A stretch of DNA of 44,219 bases, taken from assembly GCA_019873645.1 (NCBI GenBank), contig JAIOAX010000038.1:1-44219 (forward strand). The letters are read 5' to 3'. The position numbers and the translations under genes are program-made. Of this stretch, positions 23,764 through 32,737 are shown one piece after another. A model generated the notes under the pieces. It saw only the letters and a program-made list of their open reading frames with translations. It did not search any database and was not told the origin of the DNA. Origin of the DNA: Chloroflexota bacterium. GTDB lineage: Bacteria > Chloroflexota > Anaerolineae > B4-G1 > SLSP01. Position 1 is the first letter of the stretch. Every line of letters begins with the position of its first letter.

Positions 23764-25992
23764 TTAGCAAACGACCGTCAGTTCCGCATGGAGCGTCGCC
23801 CGCGAGTCGGCGCCGACCCAGATGTCGAAGGTCGCGGCATCCTGCACCCACTTGCCGGCGTTTGTGCTCCAGTGACCGAGTTCCGCCGGCCCCAGCGTGA
23901 AAGTGACCGTCCTGGTCTCGCCGGGCTTGAGCGTGACCCGTTCAAAGCCCTTCAGCTCGCGCATCGGGCGTGAATCGCTGCCGGCTTTCTGGTGGATGTA
24001 AAGCTGCACGACCTCATCACCCTCAACGGCGCCGGTGTTGGTCACATCGGCGGTCACAGTGACCGCGTCTCCTATCTTCACCTGCGGCGCCGAGACCTGC
24101 AAATTGGTGATGGCGAAGGTGGTGTAGCTGAGGCCGAAGCCGAAGGGATAAAGCGGCGTCGGCAGGCCGTCCCAGTAGCGCGGATTGTACATCGGGTGGC
24201 CTTCGGGTGAGTGCGTGAGGTTGCGCGCGTAGTAGAGCGGCTCATGGCTGCCCTTGCGCGGGAAGGTGACGGGGAGCTTGCCGCCCGGATTGACATCGCC
24301 GAACAGGACGTCGGCAACGGCGTGCCCGCCCTCACTACCGGGTTCCCATGCTTCCAGGATCGCCGGGACGTTCTCCGCCGCCCAGTTGATGCTCAACGGA
24401 CGTCCGTTCAGGAGCACCAGCACCACCGGCTTGCCGAGCGCCACGACGGCCTGGAGTAATTCTTCCTGCCGTCCGGGCAGGTCGAGCGACGCACGCGAGG
24501 CGGCCTCGCCGGCCATGTCGGCGGTCTCGCCGAGGACCATCACGACGACTTCAGCGTCACGCGCCGTCGCCACGGCGGTCTGGAAAGCGGCCTCTGCTGC
24601 TTCAGGGGATTGCGGCGCCTTCTTAGCCGTGGGGTCCATATTGGCCTCAAACCACGAGGGAATGTCGCGCCGGATTTCGGGACCGGGGGCGTAATCCACA
24701 CGCGCCTCTGGCAGCTTGGCGCGGATGCCTTCGAGGACGGTGACAGCATTGGGGGTATGGCCGAAGACCATCCACGATCCCTCCGTAGCCTCCTGCGAGT
24801 CGGCCAGAGGGCCGATCACCGCCACGTGTTTGAGGCTCTTGGAAAGCGGCAGCAGTCCGCCTTCATTGCGCAGCAAGACCATCGAACGTTGCGCCGCGCG
24901 CCGCGCCTCCGCCCGGTGCTCCGGCAAAGCCACAACTTGCTCCAGCTTCGATTCATCGGTATAGGGATGCTCGAAGAGTCCCATACGCACCTTGATGGCG
25001 AGGATGGGACGCACGGCTTCGTCAATATCTTCTACCGTCAATGTCCCATCTTCAACCAGACCGGCCAGATGTTGCAGGTAGGTGTTGCTCGCCATATCCA
25101 TATTGACGCCTGCGCTCAAGGCACGGAAGGCCGCATCGCGTCCGTCGCGGGCGAAACCCTGCGTGACAAGGCTGCCGACGGCAAATGCATCACTGACGAC
25201 AAAGCCCTTGAAGCCCCATTCCTCCCGTAGCACCTGACGCAGCAGGAAGCGATTCCCGCTGGCGGGAACATCGTTGAGGTCCATATACGCGCTCATAAAC
25301 GTTCCCACGCCGGCGTCAACGGCAGCCTTGAAAGGCGGAAGGTAGACATTGCGCAACAGCGTCTCCGGCAGATAGACCGGGTCATAATCGCGCCCGCCGT
25401 CCGCCGCGCCGTATCCGGCGAAGTGCTTGGCGCAGGCGACGACATGGTCAGGCGCGCCGATATATGGCCCCTGGAAACCGCGAACTTGAGCGGCCGCTAT
25501 GGCTGCGCCCAGATACGGATCCTCGCCGGCGCCCTCGACGATGCGGCCCCAGCGGGCGTCACGGGCAATGTCCACCATTGGCCCGAAGGTCCAGTGAATC
25601 CCGGCGGCGCGGGCTTCCTTAGCGGCCACGGCCTGCGCCCGCTCGACCACCGACGGATCCCACGAAGCGGCCATCGCCAGCGGAACCGGGAAAATCGTGC
25701 GGTAGCCGTGGATGACATCGAGACCGAAGAGCAACGGAATCCTGGACGGACTTTCTTCGACGGCGATCTTCTGAAGCGCGTTGAACGTCTTCGTATCGTT
25801 GACCCACAGCACCGAGCCGGCTCCACCCTGGCGGATGATCTCCTCAGGCTTGGGCCCCGGCAAGAACGCCAGTCCCCCAATCTGGGTGAGCTGTCCGACC
25901 TTCTCGGCGAGGCTCAACTTGCTTAGAATGGCCTCGACGCGCGCCGCGATTTCGGCTTCTGATAATTCACCAGTATTTGTTCTGCTATCCAT
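23764..25992 (-). CDS. GH3 beta-glucosidase, cytoplasmic
   Basis: This 742-residue glycoside hydrolase of family 3 (BglX-like) consists of a TIM-barrel domain to ~residue 340 with RDARWGRIVEGAGEDPYLG, KHFAGYG (189-195) and the nucleophile Asp268 in FVVSDAF. An alpha/beta sandwich with the acid/base region follows, then a fibronectin-III-like C-terminal domain (residues ~620-742). It has no signal peptide, so it acts on sugars already imported. AAGGAGG lies before the ATG. It is the last gene of the LacI-controlled operon after an MFS transporter, which suggests uptake and intracellular cleavage of a beta-glucoside oligosaccharide. Confidence 0.93.
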   Translation of the reverse strand: MDSRTNTGELSEAEIAARVEAILSKLSLAEKVGQLTQIGGLAFLPGPKPEEIIRQGGAGSVLWVNDTKTFNALQKIAVEESPSRIPLLFGLDVIHGYRTIFPVPLAMAASWDPSVVERAQAVAAKEARAAGIHWTFGPMVDIARDARWGRIVEGAGEDPYLGAAIAAAQVRGFQGPYIGAPDHVVACAKHFAGYGAADGGRDYDPVYLPETLLRNVYLPPFKAAVDAGVGTFMSAYMDLNDVPASGNRFLLRQVLREEWGFKGFVVSDAFAVGSLVTQGFARDGRDAAFRALSAGVNMDMASNTYLQHLAGLVEDGTLTVEDIDEAVRPILAIKVRMGLFEHPYTDESKLEQVVALPEHRAEARRAAQRSMVLLRNEGGLLPLSKSLKHVAVIGPLADSQEATEGSWMVFGHTPNAVTVLEGIRAKLPEARVDYAPGPEIRRDIPSWFEANMDPTAKKAPQSPEAAEAAFQTAVATARDAEVVVMVLGETADMAGEAASRASLDLPGRQEELLQAVVALGKPVVLVLLNGRPLSINWAAENVPAILEAWEPGSEGGHAVADVLFGDVNPGGKLPVTFPRKGSHEPLYYARNLTHSPEGHPMYNPRYWDGLPTPLYPFGFGLSYTTFAITNLQVSAPQVKIGDAVTVTADVTNTGAVEGDEVVQLYIHQKAGSDSRPMRELKGFERVTLKPGETRTVTFTLGPAELGHWSTNAGKWVQDAATFDIWVGADSRATLHAELTVVC

Positions 25993-26051
25993 ATATCTAT
26001 CCTCCTTAAAAATAAACCGCTAATCTCGCGCATCTACGCGAATCTCTTAAA

Positions 26052-26117
26052 AAATCTGCTCAATCTGCTTAATCTATTCCGAAAATGGTCAGCGGATTAA
26101 GCAGATTGAGCAGATTT
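26052..26117. repeat. 23-bp inverted repeat of the AGCAGATT family
   Basis: The arms 26052-26074 and 26095-26117 are perfect reverse complements built from the word GATTAAGCAGATTGAGCAG. They lie between the MFS and glucosidase genes of one operon, and in RNA would make a strong hairpin that could lower expression of the distal gene or protect the upstream message. The rest of 25993-26229 contains further word repeats (TCCGTT...AATCCGTT) and no gene. Confidence 0.88.
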
Positions 26118-26229
26118 ATGCAACAATTGAAAGCTAATCCGTTCAAATCCGTTTAATCCGTTGACATGCATTTTCATGCTGGGTTGAGCGCGTCGCTCAT
26201 GATGTCTGCTGACCGTTTCGGAAATAGTG

Positions 26230-27498
26230 TCATGCTTCACGCTGGACAGACGCAGCAGGTTGCCCGCGACTGACCAGCCACACCAGCCCGGCGCCTATCA
26301 CCGCCAGAGCCATATTCAGCGCGAAGGGCAGTGAGCGATTCAGCGCCGAGAGCTGCCCGGCGATCCAACCGAATGGCGAGGTGAGGACAATCAGGATCAC
26401 GTACACCATGGCGCTGATGCGCGCCCGCTCGTGCGTTTCCATCGCTACGGCCAGCAACGATTCGGTCATCGGGTTAAGCAAGGCCGCCGCCACCCCCTCA
26501 AGGATCACGCTGAGTATCAACAACAGCGTCGCCTGGGGCGGCATGAAGACCAGCAACGTTTGCCCGGCGAAGTAGGCGGCGAACCCTACCCACAGTGGCA
26601 GCCGGAAGTGCCGTAAGTTGGTCAGCCGCGGGCCGAGGACAAAGAAACACAGGGTTGTCACCAGTGAACGCACCATCACATAGATTGAAATGCTCGATTC
26701 GGCGAAGCCGAGCTTGGTGGTAATCAACACGCCCCAGAAACTGCTGTGGACGATGAACCCTATACTCGTGATCAGCATCAAGGATAAGGCCGTCAGGATA
26801 GACCGGGAGCGAAAGAGTTGGCCGAGCACGCCGCCATATTCGCCCAGCAGGCTGAACAGAGAGCGCTGGCGGGTTTCCGCGATCCGCTGACGCCCCCGTT
26901 CCGTCTCATGCGAATACACGAACAATACCGTCGCCTTGGCTGTGATCATCAGGAAGCCAAAAACCATCAGACCGCGCATCGCCGGAACCAGCCCCAAGCG
27001 CGCCACAAACCACCCACCCAGCGGTGTGAAGAACGACGAACAAACGCCGAAGATCGTAATCCATGTCCAGATGTGCACCAGATGACGCTCTTCGGCATCT
27101 TCAACCAGCAAGCAGGTCCAGGCCGTGTGCGAGATGCGGTATAAGCCGTTCAGCACCGCAGCGGCGACGAAGTAGCGCGTATCTTGCGCCACGGCCCAGA
27201 TCACGCAGGGCACACTCCACGAGACCAGATCGGTGATAAACAGGCTCATGCGGCGACCAAACTTGTCTACAATCACGCCGCTGAGCAAGGCGCTGAAAAT
27301 CTGGAGTGCCAACCCCAGGCTGGCGATGGTCCCAATCCATTGATCCGTCACCCCCAGGGCCAGCATATAGACTGACAAAAACGGGGAGAATAGATTGTAG
27401 GGAATGCCGAACATCGGCTCGGTGAACACGGTGACGCGCGGGTTGCCCTTTAACTCGCGCAGCGTTTGAAAAAGCGGATGTTTCAAGATCGTGGTCAA
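26230..27498 (-). CDS. MFS transporter, probable sugar importer
   Basis: This 422-residue major facilitator has about 12 membrane segments and the loop 2-3 motif GVIVDKFGRRMSLF (MFS motif A, GxxxDxxGRR). A second motif is present at the mid-protein loop. Translation starts at TTG 27498: AGGAG lies 6 bases before it and no ATG fits better. It is in the LacI operon, 12 bases after the ParB-like gene and ahead of the GH3 glucosidase, so a di- or oligosaccharide is the likely substrate, but the fold alone does not exclude drug export. Confidence 0.88.
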   Translation of the reverse strand: MTTILKHPLFQTLRELKGNPRVTVFTEPMFGIPYNLFSPFLSVYMLALGVTDQWIGTIASLGLALQIFSALLSGVIVDKFGRRMSLFITDLVSWSVPCVIWAVAQDTRYFVAAAVLNGLYRISHTAWTCLLVEDAEERHLVHIWTWITIFGVCSSFFTPLGGWFVARLGLVPAMRGLMVFGFLMITAKATVLFVYSHETERGRQRIAETRQRSLFSLLGEYGGVLGQLFRSRSILTALSLMLITSIGFIVHSSFWGVLITTKLGFAESSISIYVMVRSLVTTLCFFVLGPRLTNLRHFRLPLWVGFAAYFAGQTLLVFMPPQATLLLILSVILEGVAAALLNPMTESLLAVAMETHERARISAMVYVILIVLTSPFGWIAGQLSALNRSLPFALNMALAVIGAGLVWLVSRGQPAASVQREA

Positions 27499-27510
27499 GT
27501 TTATCTCCTG

Positions 27511-27909
27511 TCAGGGCAGGGTCCAGACCTCTGCCAGAATATACGATTGGCCCAGGTAACGGGCCGTTGCCAGACTATGGCCGCCGTCCGCCAGGTAGTA
27601 GCGGTCGCCGGCTTTGTAGGCCGTCACGGGCGTCATAGCGTCACCCTCAAGTTGGCGATAGATGACCCGCTCTTGGTCGGGAAAGAGTATCGCCCGGAGA
27701 CTCAAGAGGACATCCCGGAGGCTAAAGCGAGTTTCGCTTTTTGCCACAGGCGCTTCAACGACCTGCTCCACTGCAATATACTGCAAACCCAGAAATTTGC
27801 ACTGCGCTGTATCCGGCAGTGAAATCCGTGGACATTCCTGGACACATACCTTTTTCGGCGTGCTGATAAAACCGCCTCGCAAACCTGCGAGTGTTTGAGT
27901 CGTTGACAT
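27511..27909 (-). CDS. Small ParB/sulfiredoxin-fold protein in the sugar operon
   Basis: This 132-residue protein has a second half that matches the ParB N-domain/sulfiredoxin fold: a PVTAYKAGDRYYLADGGHS segment and LATARYLGQSYILAEVW correspond to the family pattern (strand, DGxHR, helix, GxxxIxAxV). In place of the usual HR it has GGHS. The N-terminal half includes two Cys (CVQECP) and is unrecognised. ATG 27909 follows AAGGAGTTTAAGGA. It lies just after the LacI operator and before the MFS gene. Role unknown; it may be a ligand- or nucleotide-binding accessory, and its presence in a sugar operon is unexplained. Confidence 0.6.
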   Translation of the reverse strand: MSTTQTLAGLRGGFISTPKKVCVQECPRISLPDTAQCKFLGLQYIAVEQVVEAPVAKSETRFSLRDVLLSLRAILFPDQERVIYRQLEGDAMTPVTAYKAGDRYYLADGGHSLATARYLGQSYILAEVWTLP

Positions 27910-27940
27910 TTCCTTAAACTCCTTTTTGAGTGATTGATGA

Positions 27941-27954
27941 TGCAATCGGTTGCA
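27941..27954 (-). promoter_or_regulatory. LacI-family operator 2, before the transport operon
   Basis: TGCAATCGGTTGCA is palindromic except at one symmetric pair and fits the LacI/CcpA half-site form TGnAAnCGnTnnCA. It differs by one base from operator 1 at 29013. It lies between the end of lacI and the next gene, where no strong promoter boxes were seen, so it might act by blocking elongating polymerase. Confidence 0.82.
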
Positions 27955-27972
27955 TTTTGGATTAAAAAAAGA

Positions 27973-28989
27973 TCAGGCCGATTCCCGGATAACCAGTTTG
28001 GCGGGAATGGTCACGTTAGTCACGACGCCTGTTTCGATATATTGAATAAGATTCTGCGCCAGCAATTTCCCCACCAGGGGCAGGTTTTGGCTGATTGTGG
28101 TAAGGGGGGGATTGTTGAAACGGGCGATGGAGAGATCATCGTACCCCACCACGGCGACATCCTCTGGTACACGCCGTCCCTGCTCGCGCAGTGCGTTGAT
28201 TGCCCCCGCGGCCATCAGGTCGCTGTTCGCAAACACAGCATCCAGGTCAGGACGGGTTTCCAACAAACGCCGCATCAGCTCGGCGCCGGAGTCGGTTGAC
28301 CAGTCACCGTACCGAATCAGGGTTGGGTCAACGTCCAGGCCGCTTTCGCGCAGCGCCGCGGCATAGCCAGCGTAGCGGCGCTGGGTTTCGGCCTCATCCG
28401 CCGGCCCACCCAGGAATGCGATGTGGCGTCTGCCTTTCTGCAAAAGATGTGCCGTTGCCAGCTTCCCCCCACTGAAATTATCGCCGTTCACCGAGCAATA
28501 GCTGTGTGGGGGCGTGGGGGTTCCCCACACAATGAACGGTGCTTGCATCTTGATCAGGGTGTCAATATGGTATTCTTTGCGCGTAGAGGTCAGCAAGATG
28601 AAACCGTCCACCCGCCCTGTATCCAGGTACTGGTGCGGCCAGGTCGGGTCGTGTGGGTTGATATTGGCGACAAGCAGATCGTAATGCAAACTTGATAAGG
28701 TGCTGGTGATCGCCCCAAGAACATCTAAGAGAAAGATGTCATTCACCGAGAAGCAAGCATCGTATTGGTGCGCGTGAACCACAAAACCAATCGTATAGCT
28801 CTGCTTGCGGCTGAGACGGCTGGCCGAGACGTTGATCTGGAAGTTGTGTTCCTGCGCCAGGGCGCGAATCCGCGCTTTTGTTTCGGGGCTGATTAACGGA
28901 CTGTCATTCAACGCACGCGAAACCGTTGACTTTGACACACCTGCCAGTCGAGCGAGATCGGCAATCGTTTTGAGGGTCTTTGCGGCCAT
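27973..28989 (-). CDS. LacI-family repressor of the sugar regulon
   Basis: This 338-residue regulator of the LacI/GalR family has the HTH and hinge at residues 6-58 (KTIADLARLAGVSKSTVSRAL, then a SRLSRKQSYTIGF link). The periplasmic-binding-like core carries VDGFILLTS, RHIAFLGG and VAVVGYDDL. ATG 28989 was chosen because it gives the standard LacI N-terminus; translation from further upstream would cover the promoter. Operators of matching sequence lie in front of its own promoter and in front of the ParB-like/MFS/GH3 genes, so it probably represses both and responds to the imported sugar. Confidence 0.93.
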   Translation of the reverse strand: MAAKTLKTIADLARLAGVSKSTVSRALNDSPLISPETKARIRALAQEHNFQINVSASRLSRKQSYTIGFVVHAHQYDACFSVNDIFLLDVLGAITSTLSSLHYDLLVANINPHDPTWPHQYLDTGRVDGFILLTSTRKEYHIDTLIKMQAPFIVWGTPTPPHSYCSVNGDNFSGGKLATAHLLQKGRRHIAFLGGPADEAETQRRYAGYAAALRESGLDVDPTLIRYGDWSTDSGAELMRRLLETRPDLDAVFANSDLMAAGAINALREQGRRVPEDVAVVGYDDLSIARFNNPPLTTISQNLPLVGKLLAQNLIQYIETGVVTNVTIPAKLVIRESA

Positions 28990-29012
28990 AGTTCTCTGCG
29001 TCTCTATTCGTT

Positions 29013-29026
29013 TGCAACCGGTTGCA
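29013..29026 (-). promoter_or_regulatory. LacI-family operator 1, autoregulatory
   Basis: The perfect 14-base palindrome TGCAACCGGTTGCA is placed 5 bases after the -10 box of the lacI promoter, covering the transcription start. Confidence 0.88.
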
Positions 29027-29031
29027 TTATT

Positions 29032-29060
29032 ATTATACGGGATATGAGCATTTTTGTCAA
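29032..29060 (-). promoter_or_regulatory. Consensus promoter of lacI
   Basis: TTGACA (29055-29060) and TATAAT (29032-29037) lie at the ideal 17-base spacing on the minus strand; both boxes are perfect. This is a strong promoter that needs the adjacent operator to hold it down. Confidence 0.9.
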
Positions 29061-29181
29061 GGGGTTTCTCGACGAAAAACCTGGATTTGTCGGAAATTGA
29101 CGCCGGGCATACAATAGGATTGCGGCTTGGGATAGCATGCATTTTAATCATACTCTATGATGTATGAAAGGAGAGTCCCCT

Positions 29182-30288
29182 ATGATTATCGGTATTCCGA
29201 AAGAAATCAAGGACAATGAATATCGTGTGTCTATGACGCCGGGCGGCGTGCATCAGCTCAAAGAACACGGCCATACGGTGCTGGTTGAAACAAATGCGGG
29301 CGCGGGAAGCCATTTCACTGATGCAGACTTTGCCGCCGCGGGCGCCCAAATCGTCCCTTCGGCCGCGGAGGTGTGGACGCAGGCGAATATGATTGTCAAG
29401 GTCAAGGAACCGCTGCCCGCCGAGTACAAGTATCTGCGCCCCGATTTGGTGCTCTTCACCTACCTGCATCTGGCGGCAGATGAGACGCTCACCCGGACGA
29501 TGATGGAAAGCGGTGTGACCGGCATTGCCTACGAAACGGTTGAGTTGCCCAACGGCACCCTGCCGTTGTTGACGCCTATGAGTGAAGTCGCCGGGCGGAT
29601 GTCTGTTCAAGTTGGCGCCCATTACCTGGAACGGCAGGCCGGCGGCCGCGGCAAACTGTTAGGCGGGATTCCCGGTGTGCAACCGGCTAAAGTGGTCATC
29701 ATCGGCGGAGGGGTGGTGGGGACGAATGCGGCGCAGGTGGCCCTGGGCATGGGCGCCCGCGTGATCCTCATGGACATCAACATTGATCGTTTGCGCGTCC
29801 TGAGTGAAATCCTGCACGGCAACTTTGAGACTCTGACGTCGAGTCCTTACAGCGTAGCCCGCGCCGTGCGCACGGCCGACTTGTTGATCGGGGCGGTGCT
29901 GGTCAAGGGAGCGAAAGCGCCCAAAGTGGTAACCCGTGAGATGGTCTCGACCATGAAAGCTGGCAGTGTCATCGTTGACGTTGCCGTGGATCAAGGCGGT
30001 TGCGTGGAAACCACCCATGCCACCACCCATTCCGACCCGACCTATTACGTAGATGGTGTTTTGCACTACTGTGTAGCCAATATGCCTGGAGCCGTGCCGC
30101 GTACCAGCACTCATGGTCTCTCCAACGCCACGCTGCCGTATGTCATCAAACTGGCCGATCAGGGTTTTGCGGCGGCCGTCGCTGCCGATAAAGCCCTGGC
30201 CCTGGGCGTCAACATCTACCAGGGCAAAGTGACCTACCAGGCGGTGGCCGAAGCGTTTGGACTGCCTTGCACGCCGTTGAAAGTTTGA
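29182..30288 (+). CDS. ald: Alanine dehydrogenase
   Basis: This 368-residue NAD-dependent L-alanine dehydrogenase begins [20 protein letters not shown], the family signature. The substrate Lys75 (VKVKEP) and catalytic His96 (FTYLHLA) are in the known positions. The NAD fold starts at [22 protein letters not shown] and the C-terminal signature region includes DVAVDQGG. It interconverts alanine and pyruvate plus ammonia in the cytoplasm. ATG 29182 has AAAGGAG 8 bases upstream. It is followed after 53 bases by a lactate/malate dehydrogenase gene, so the two may share pyruvate or redox balance. No clear promoter boxes were identified in the 192-base divergent spacer. Confidence 0.96.
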   Translation: MIIGIPKEIKDNEYRVSMTPGGVHQLKEHGHTVLVETNAGAGSHFTDADFAAAGAQIVPSAAEVWTQANMIVKVKEPLPAEYKYLRPDLVLFTYLHLAADETLTRTMMESGVTGIAYETVELPNGTLPLLTPMSEVAGRMSVQVGAHYLERQAGGRGKLLGGIPGVQPAKVVIIGGGVVGTNAAQVALGMGARVILMDINIDRLRVLSEILHGNFETLTSSPYSVARAVRTADLLIGAVLVKGAKAPKVVTREMVSTMKAGSVIVDVAVDQGGCVETTHATTHSDPTYYVDGVLHYCVANMPGAVPRTSTHGLSNATLPYVIKLADQGFAAAVAADKALALGVNIYQGKVTYQAVAEAFGLPCTPLKV

Positions 30289-30341
30289 GGTCGTACAACC
30301 GCGAGCTCCAATCCCATCCCCAGCGCCAGAGAAGACCCGAC

Positions 30342-31448
30342 ATGAAGACCGACTTTGTCCGCATCACCAGTACGGCCTTGCAATCCTTCTGCCGACAAGT
30401 TTTCCAAGCCTGCGGCCTTTCCGCAGGAGATGCCTCCATCGCCGCCGACGTGCTGGTAGCGGCAGACACACGCGGCATCCCTTCGCATGGGACGGCGCGG
30501 CTGCCGCGCTATGTGAATGGCCTTGAAACGGGCGTTGTGCGACCGAACGCCGTTGTGGAGGTGGTGATGGACACGCCGACATCGCTCGTTGTGGATGCGC
30601 ACGGCGCGATGGGCGCGCCTGTCAGCGTCAGCGCGATGCGGCAGATCATCGCTAAGGCGGAGCACAGCGGCGCGGCGTTCGGCTGTGTGCGGGATTCCAC
30701 GCATTTCGGGATTGCCGGATACTATGCAATGCTGGCGCTTGAAGCCGATATGCTCGGGATTGCCATGACCAACACCGCGGCGTTAGGTGTGCCCACCTTC
30801 GGGCGACAGGTGATGTTCGGCACAAACCCACTGGCCTTCGCCGCCCCCGCCGATGAGGAACGCGCGTTCGTGCTGGATATGGCGACAACGGTGGTCCCGC
30901 GCGGCAAGATTGAAGTCTATGACCGCCTGGGCAAGGAGCTGCCACCGGGCTGGGCCGTGGATCGCTACGGGCGCACGGCAAAAGATGCGCGGTCGCTATT
31001 GGCGGATATGTTTCAGCGCGTCGGCGGCGGGATTTTGCCGCTCGGCGGCGAGGGTGAATTGTTCGGGGGGCACAAGGGTTATGGCCTGGCGGTCATGGTG
31101 GACATCCTTTGCGCGGTGTTGTGTGGGGCGCCCTTTGGAGCAGATGTCACCGATACTGAGACTTCAGCGGGCCGCGTCAGCCATTTCTTCGGCGCGCTCA
31201 AGATCGCCGCGTTCCGCGACCCTGGCGCGTTCCGCCGCGATATGGATCGTATGTTGCGCGCCCTGCGAGAAAGCCCGCCGGCCGAGGGCGCGCAGCGCGT
31301 CTATTTTGCCGGGCAGAAGGAATTCGAGGCCGAAGCGGAATGTCGCCGCAGCGGCATCCCGCTCCTTAAGCAAACTTACGCACAGTTCTGTGACATCGCT
31401 GCAAAGTATCACCTTGCGCCGCCGGATATTTCTTCGTCAGCGGATTAA
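30342..31448 (+). CDS. Malate/L-lactate dehydrogenase (LDH2 family)
   Basis: This 368-residue NAD(P)-dependent 2-hydroxyacid dehydrogenase of the LDH2/MDG2 family (a fold unlike classical LDH) shows the motifs DTRGIPSHGTARLPRY (42-57, His49), RDSTHFGIAGYY with the catalytic His, FGTNPLAFAAPA, and GGHKGYGLAVMVDILC. It oxidises malate, lactate, ureidoglycolate or related hydroxyacids; which one cannot be told. ATG 30342 was chosen by homology to the family N-terminus; only AGAGAAG stands upstream. It is cotranscribed with ald, probably. Confidence 0.92.
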   Translation: MKTDFVRITSTALQSFCRQVFQACGLSAGDASIAADVLVAADTRGIPSHGTARLPRYVNGLETGVVRPNAVVEVVMDTPTSLVVDAHGAMGAPVSVSAMRQIIAKAEHSGAAFGCVRDSTHFGIAGYYAMLALEADMLGIAMTNTAALGVPTFGRQVMFGTNPLAFAAPADEERAFVLDMATTVVPRGKIEVYDRLGKELPPGWAVDRYGRTAKDARSLLADMFQRVGGGILPLGGEGELFGGHKGYGLAVMVDILCAVLCGAPFGADVTDTETSAGRVSHFFGALKIAAFRDPGAFRRDMDRMLRALRESPPAEGAQRVYFAGQKEFEAEAECRRSGIPLLKQTYAQFCDIAAKYHLAPPDISSSAD

Positions 31449-31499
31449 GCAGATTTAGCAGATCGGCGGTCAATGAACAAAATATCTGCTTAATCCGCT
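31439..31499. repeat. 16-bp inverted repeat of the AGCAGATT family
   Basis: AGCGGATTAAGCAGAT (31439-31454, including the stop codon of the dehydrogenase) pairs with 31484-31499. Extra words (TTTAGCAGAT, TAAATCTAC) follow. It lies between convergent genes and may terminate both. Confidence 0.85.
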
Positions 31500-31522
31500 A
31501 AATCTACTGATAAGGTGATAGT

Positions 31523-32641
31523 CTACGCAAAAAAGGCCGCTGCTTCTGCGATGCGCGCGACGGTGGGAACGCCAAAGGGGCAGCGTTTCTCGCACGCACC
31601 GCACGCAATACATGCCGACGCGGGCGCCGGCATGGCCGCATAAGCGGCACGGATGGCCGGGGTGAAGTCCTGCTGCGCCATGTCGAACAGGCGCAGCGTT
31701 TGCCCGATGTCAATCTGCGCCGGGCACGGCAGACAGTGGTTGCAGTAGACGCACTCGCCGGGCACGTATTGGGCGCAGTCGGCGATAACCTCGGAGAAGT
31801 CGCGTTCGGCTTCCGTGGCGTCCATGTAGGCCAGGACGCCGCGCAATTCTTCCACGCTGGCGCAGCCGGGGATCGCCGCACAGACGCCCACCTGCGAAAG
31901 GGTGTAATGCAGACATTGCACGGGTGTGATGGGCACACGCTTCGTGAGTTTCTGCGCTTCTCCACCCATCTGATAGTGCGCCATACGCACGGTGCGCGGA
32001 CCTTGCAGCAGTTTCCCGCCGCCGAGAGGTTTCATCGCCACGACGCCTACGCCGCGCGCCTGGCACGTTTTGAGCAAGTCTTTCTTGTCAGAGATGGCAT
32101 TCCCGGCTATGTTGACCGGGAACATAAGAACATCAATGTAGCCGCTCTCGACGGCCTGCAACGCCGTGGCAACGGTGTGCCCGCTGAAGCCGATAAAGCG
32201 CGTCTTGCCCTCTTTCTTCAACTGTAACGCCAATCCCAGCGGACCGTCCTCGCAGAACAAGGCGTCGAAGTCGTTTTGCCTGTCGCAGTTGTGCAAGACC
32301 AGTACGTCCGCGTAGTCGGTCATGTAACGGGTGAGAAAGTCGTCAAAGAACGTCCGACAAATTTTAAGCGCGCGGGTCTTTAAGTATTGGCCGTCCTCGC
32401 CGATGGCGGCGCCCAGGTGCGCCGCCAGATACACGTGCTGGCGATGACCGGCGAAGGCCGCGCCCATCGCATCGCGGAAGTCGGGTGCAGCGCCGAACAG
32501 GTCAAAGTAGTTGATGCCGGCATCTATTGCTGCGTGGATGACGGTGATGATATGGTCGCGGGGCTTGTCCATCAGATACTCGGTGCCCAGGCTGACTTCG
32601 CTGACTTGCAGGCCGGTACGGCCCAACGTACGATAGCGCAT
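31523..32641 (-). CDS. Aldo-keto reductase with ferredoxin-like Fe-S tail
   Basis: This 372-residue protein has an aldo/keto reductase TIM barrel (MRYRTLGRTGLQVSEVSLGT, DAGINYFDLF, and a C-terminal NADPH-site region IPGCASVEEL). A C-terminal segment follows with two cysteine clusters, CVYCNHCLPCP (~305-315) and CIACGACEKRCPFG (~347-360), which look like 4Fe-4S binding sites. AKRs of this type are common in anaerobes and probably pass electrons to or from ferredoxin. The substrate is unknown. AAGGA lies before the ATG. It is separated from the next upstream gene by a strong terminator. Confidence 0.9.
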   Translation of the reverse strand: MRYRTLGRTGLQVSEVSLGTEYLMDKPRDHIITVIHAAIDAGINYFDLFGAAPDFRDAMGAAFAGHRQHVYLAAHLGAAIGEDGQYLKTRALKICRTFFDDFLTRYMTDYADVLVLHNCDRQNDFDALFCEDGPLGLALQLKKEGKTRFIGFSGHTVATALQAVESGYIDVLMFPVNIAGNAISDKKDLLKTCQARGVGVVAMKPLGGGKLLQGPRTVRMAHYQMGGEAQKLTKRVPITPVQCLHYTLSQVGVCAAIPGCASVEELRGVLAYMDATEAERDFSEVIADCAQYVPGECVYCNHCLPCPAQIDIGQTLRLFDMAQQDFTPAIRAAYAAMPAPASACIACGACEKRCPFGVPTVARIAEAAAFFA

Positions 32642-32680
32642 CTTGTCTTCCTTAAACCCTCCGTATCCATGGGGAATAAA

Positions 32681-32718
32681 TGACCCTAGCGACTGTTATC
32701 CAACAGTCGCTAGGGTCA
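32681..32718 (-). terminator. Terminator after the small membrane protein gene
   Basis: A 17-bp perfect stem (TGACCCTAGCGACTGTT and its complement) with a 4-base loop is followed on the minus strand by TTTATT. It lies 19 bases beyond the stop of the membrane protein gene. Confidence 0.88.
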
Positions 32719-32737
32719 CGATTGACTTCACGGCACG

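Noticed and set aside
28990..29151. 54-residue extension of the LacI protein
   Set aside because: It would translate the promoter and operator; the standard LacI HTH begins at Met 28989.
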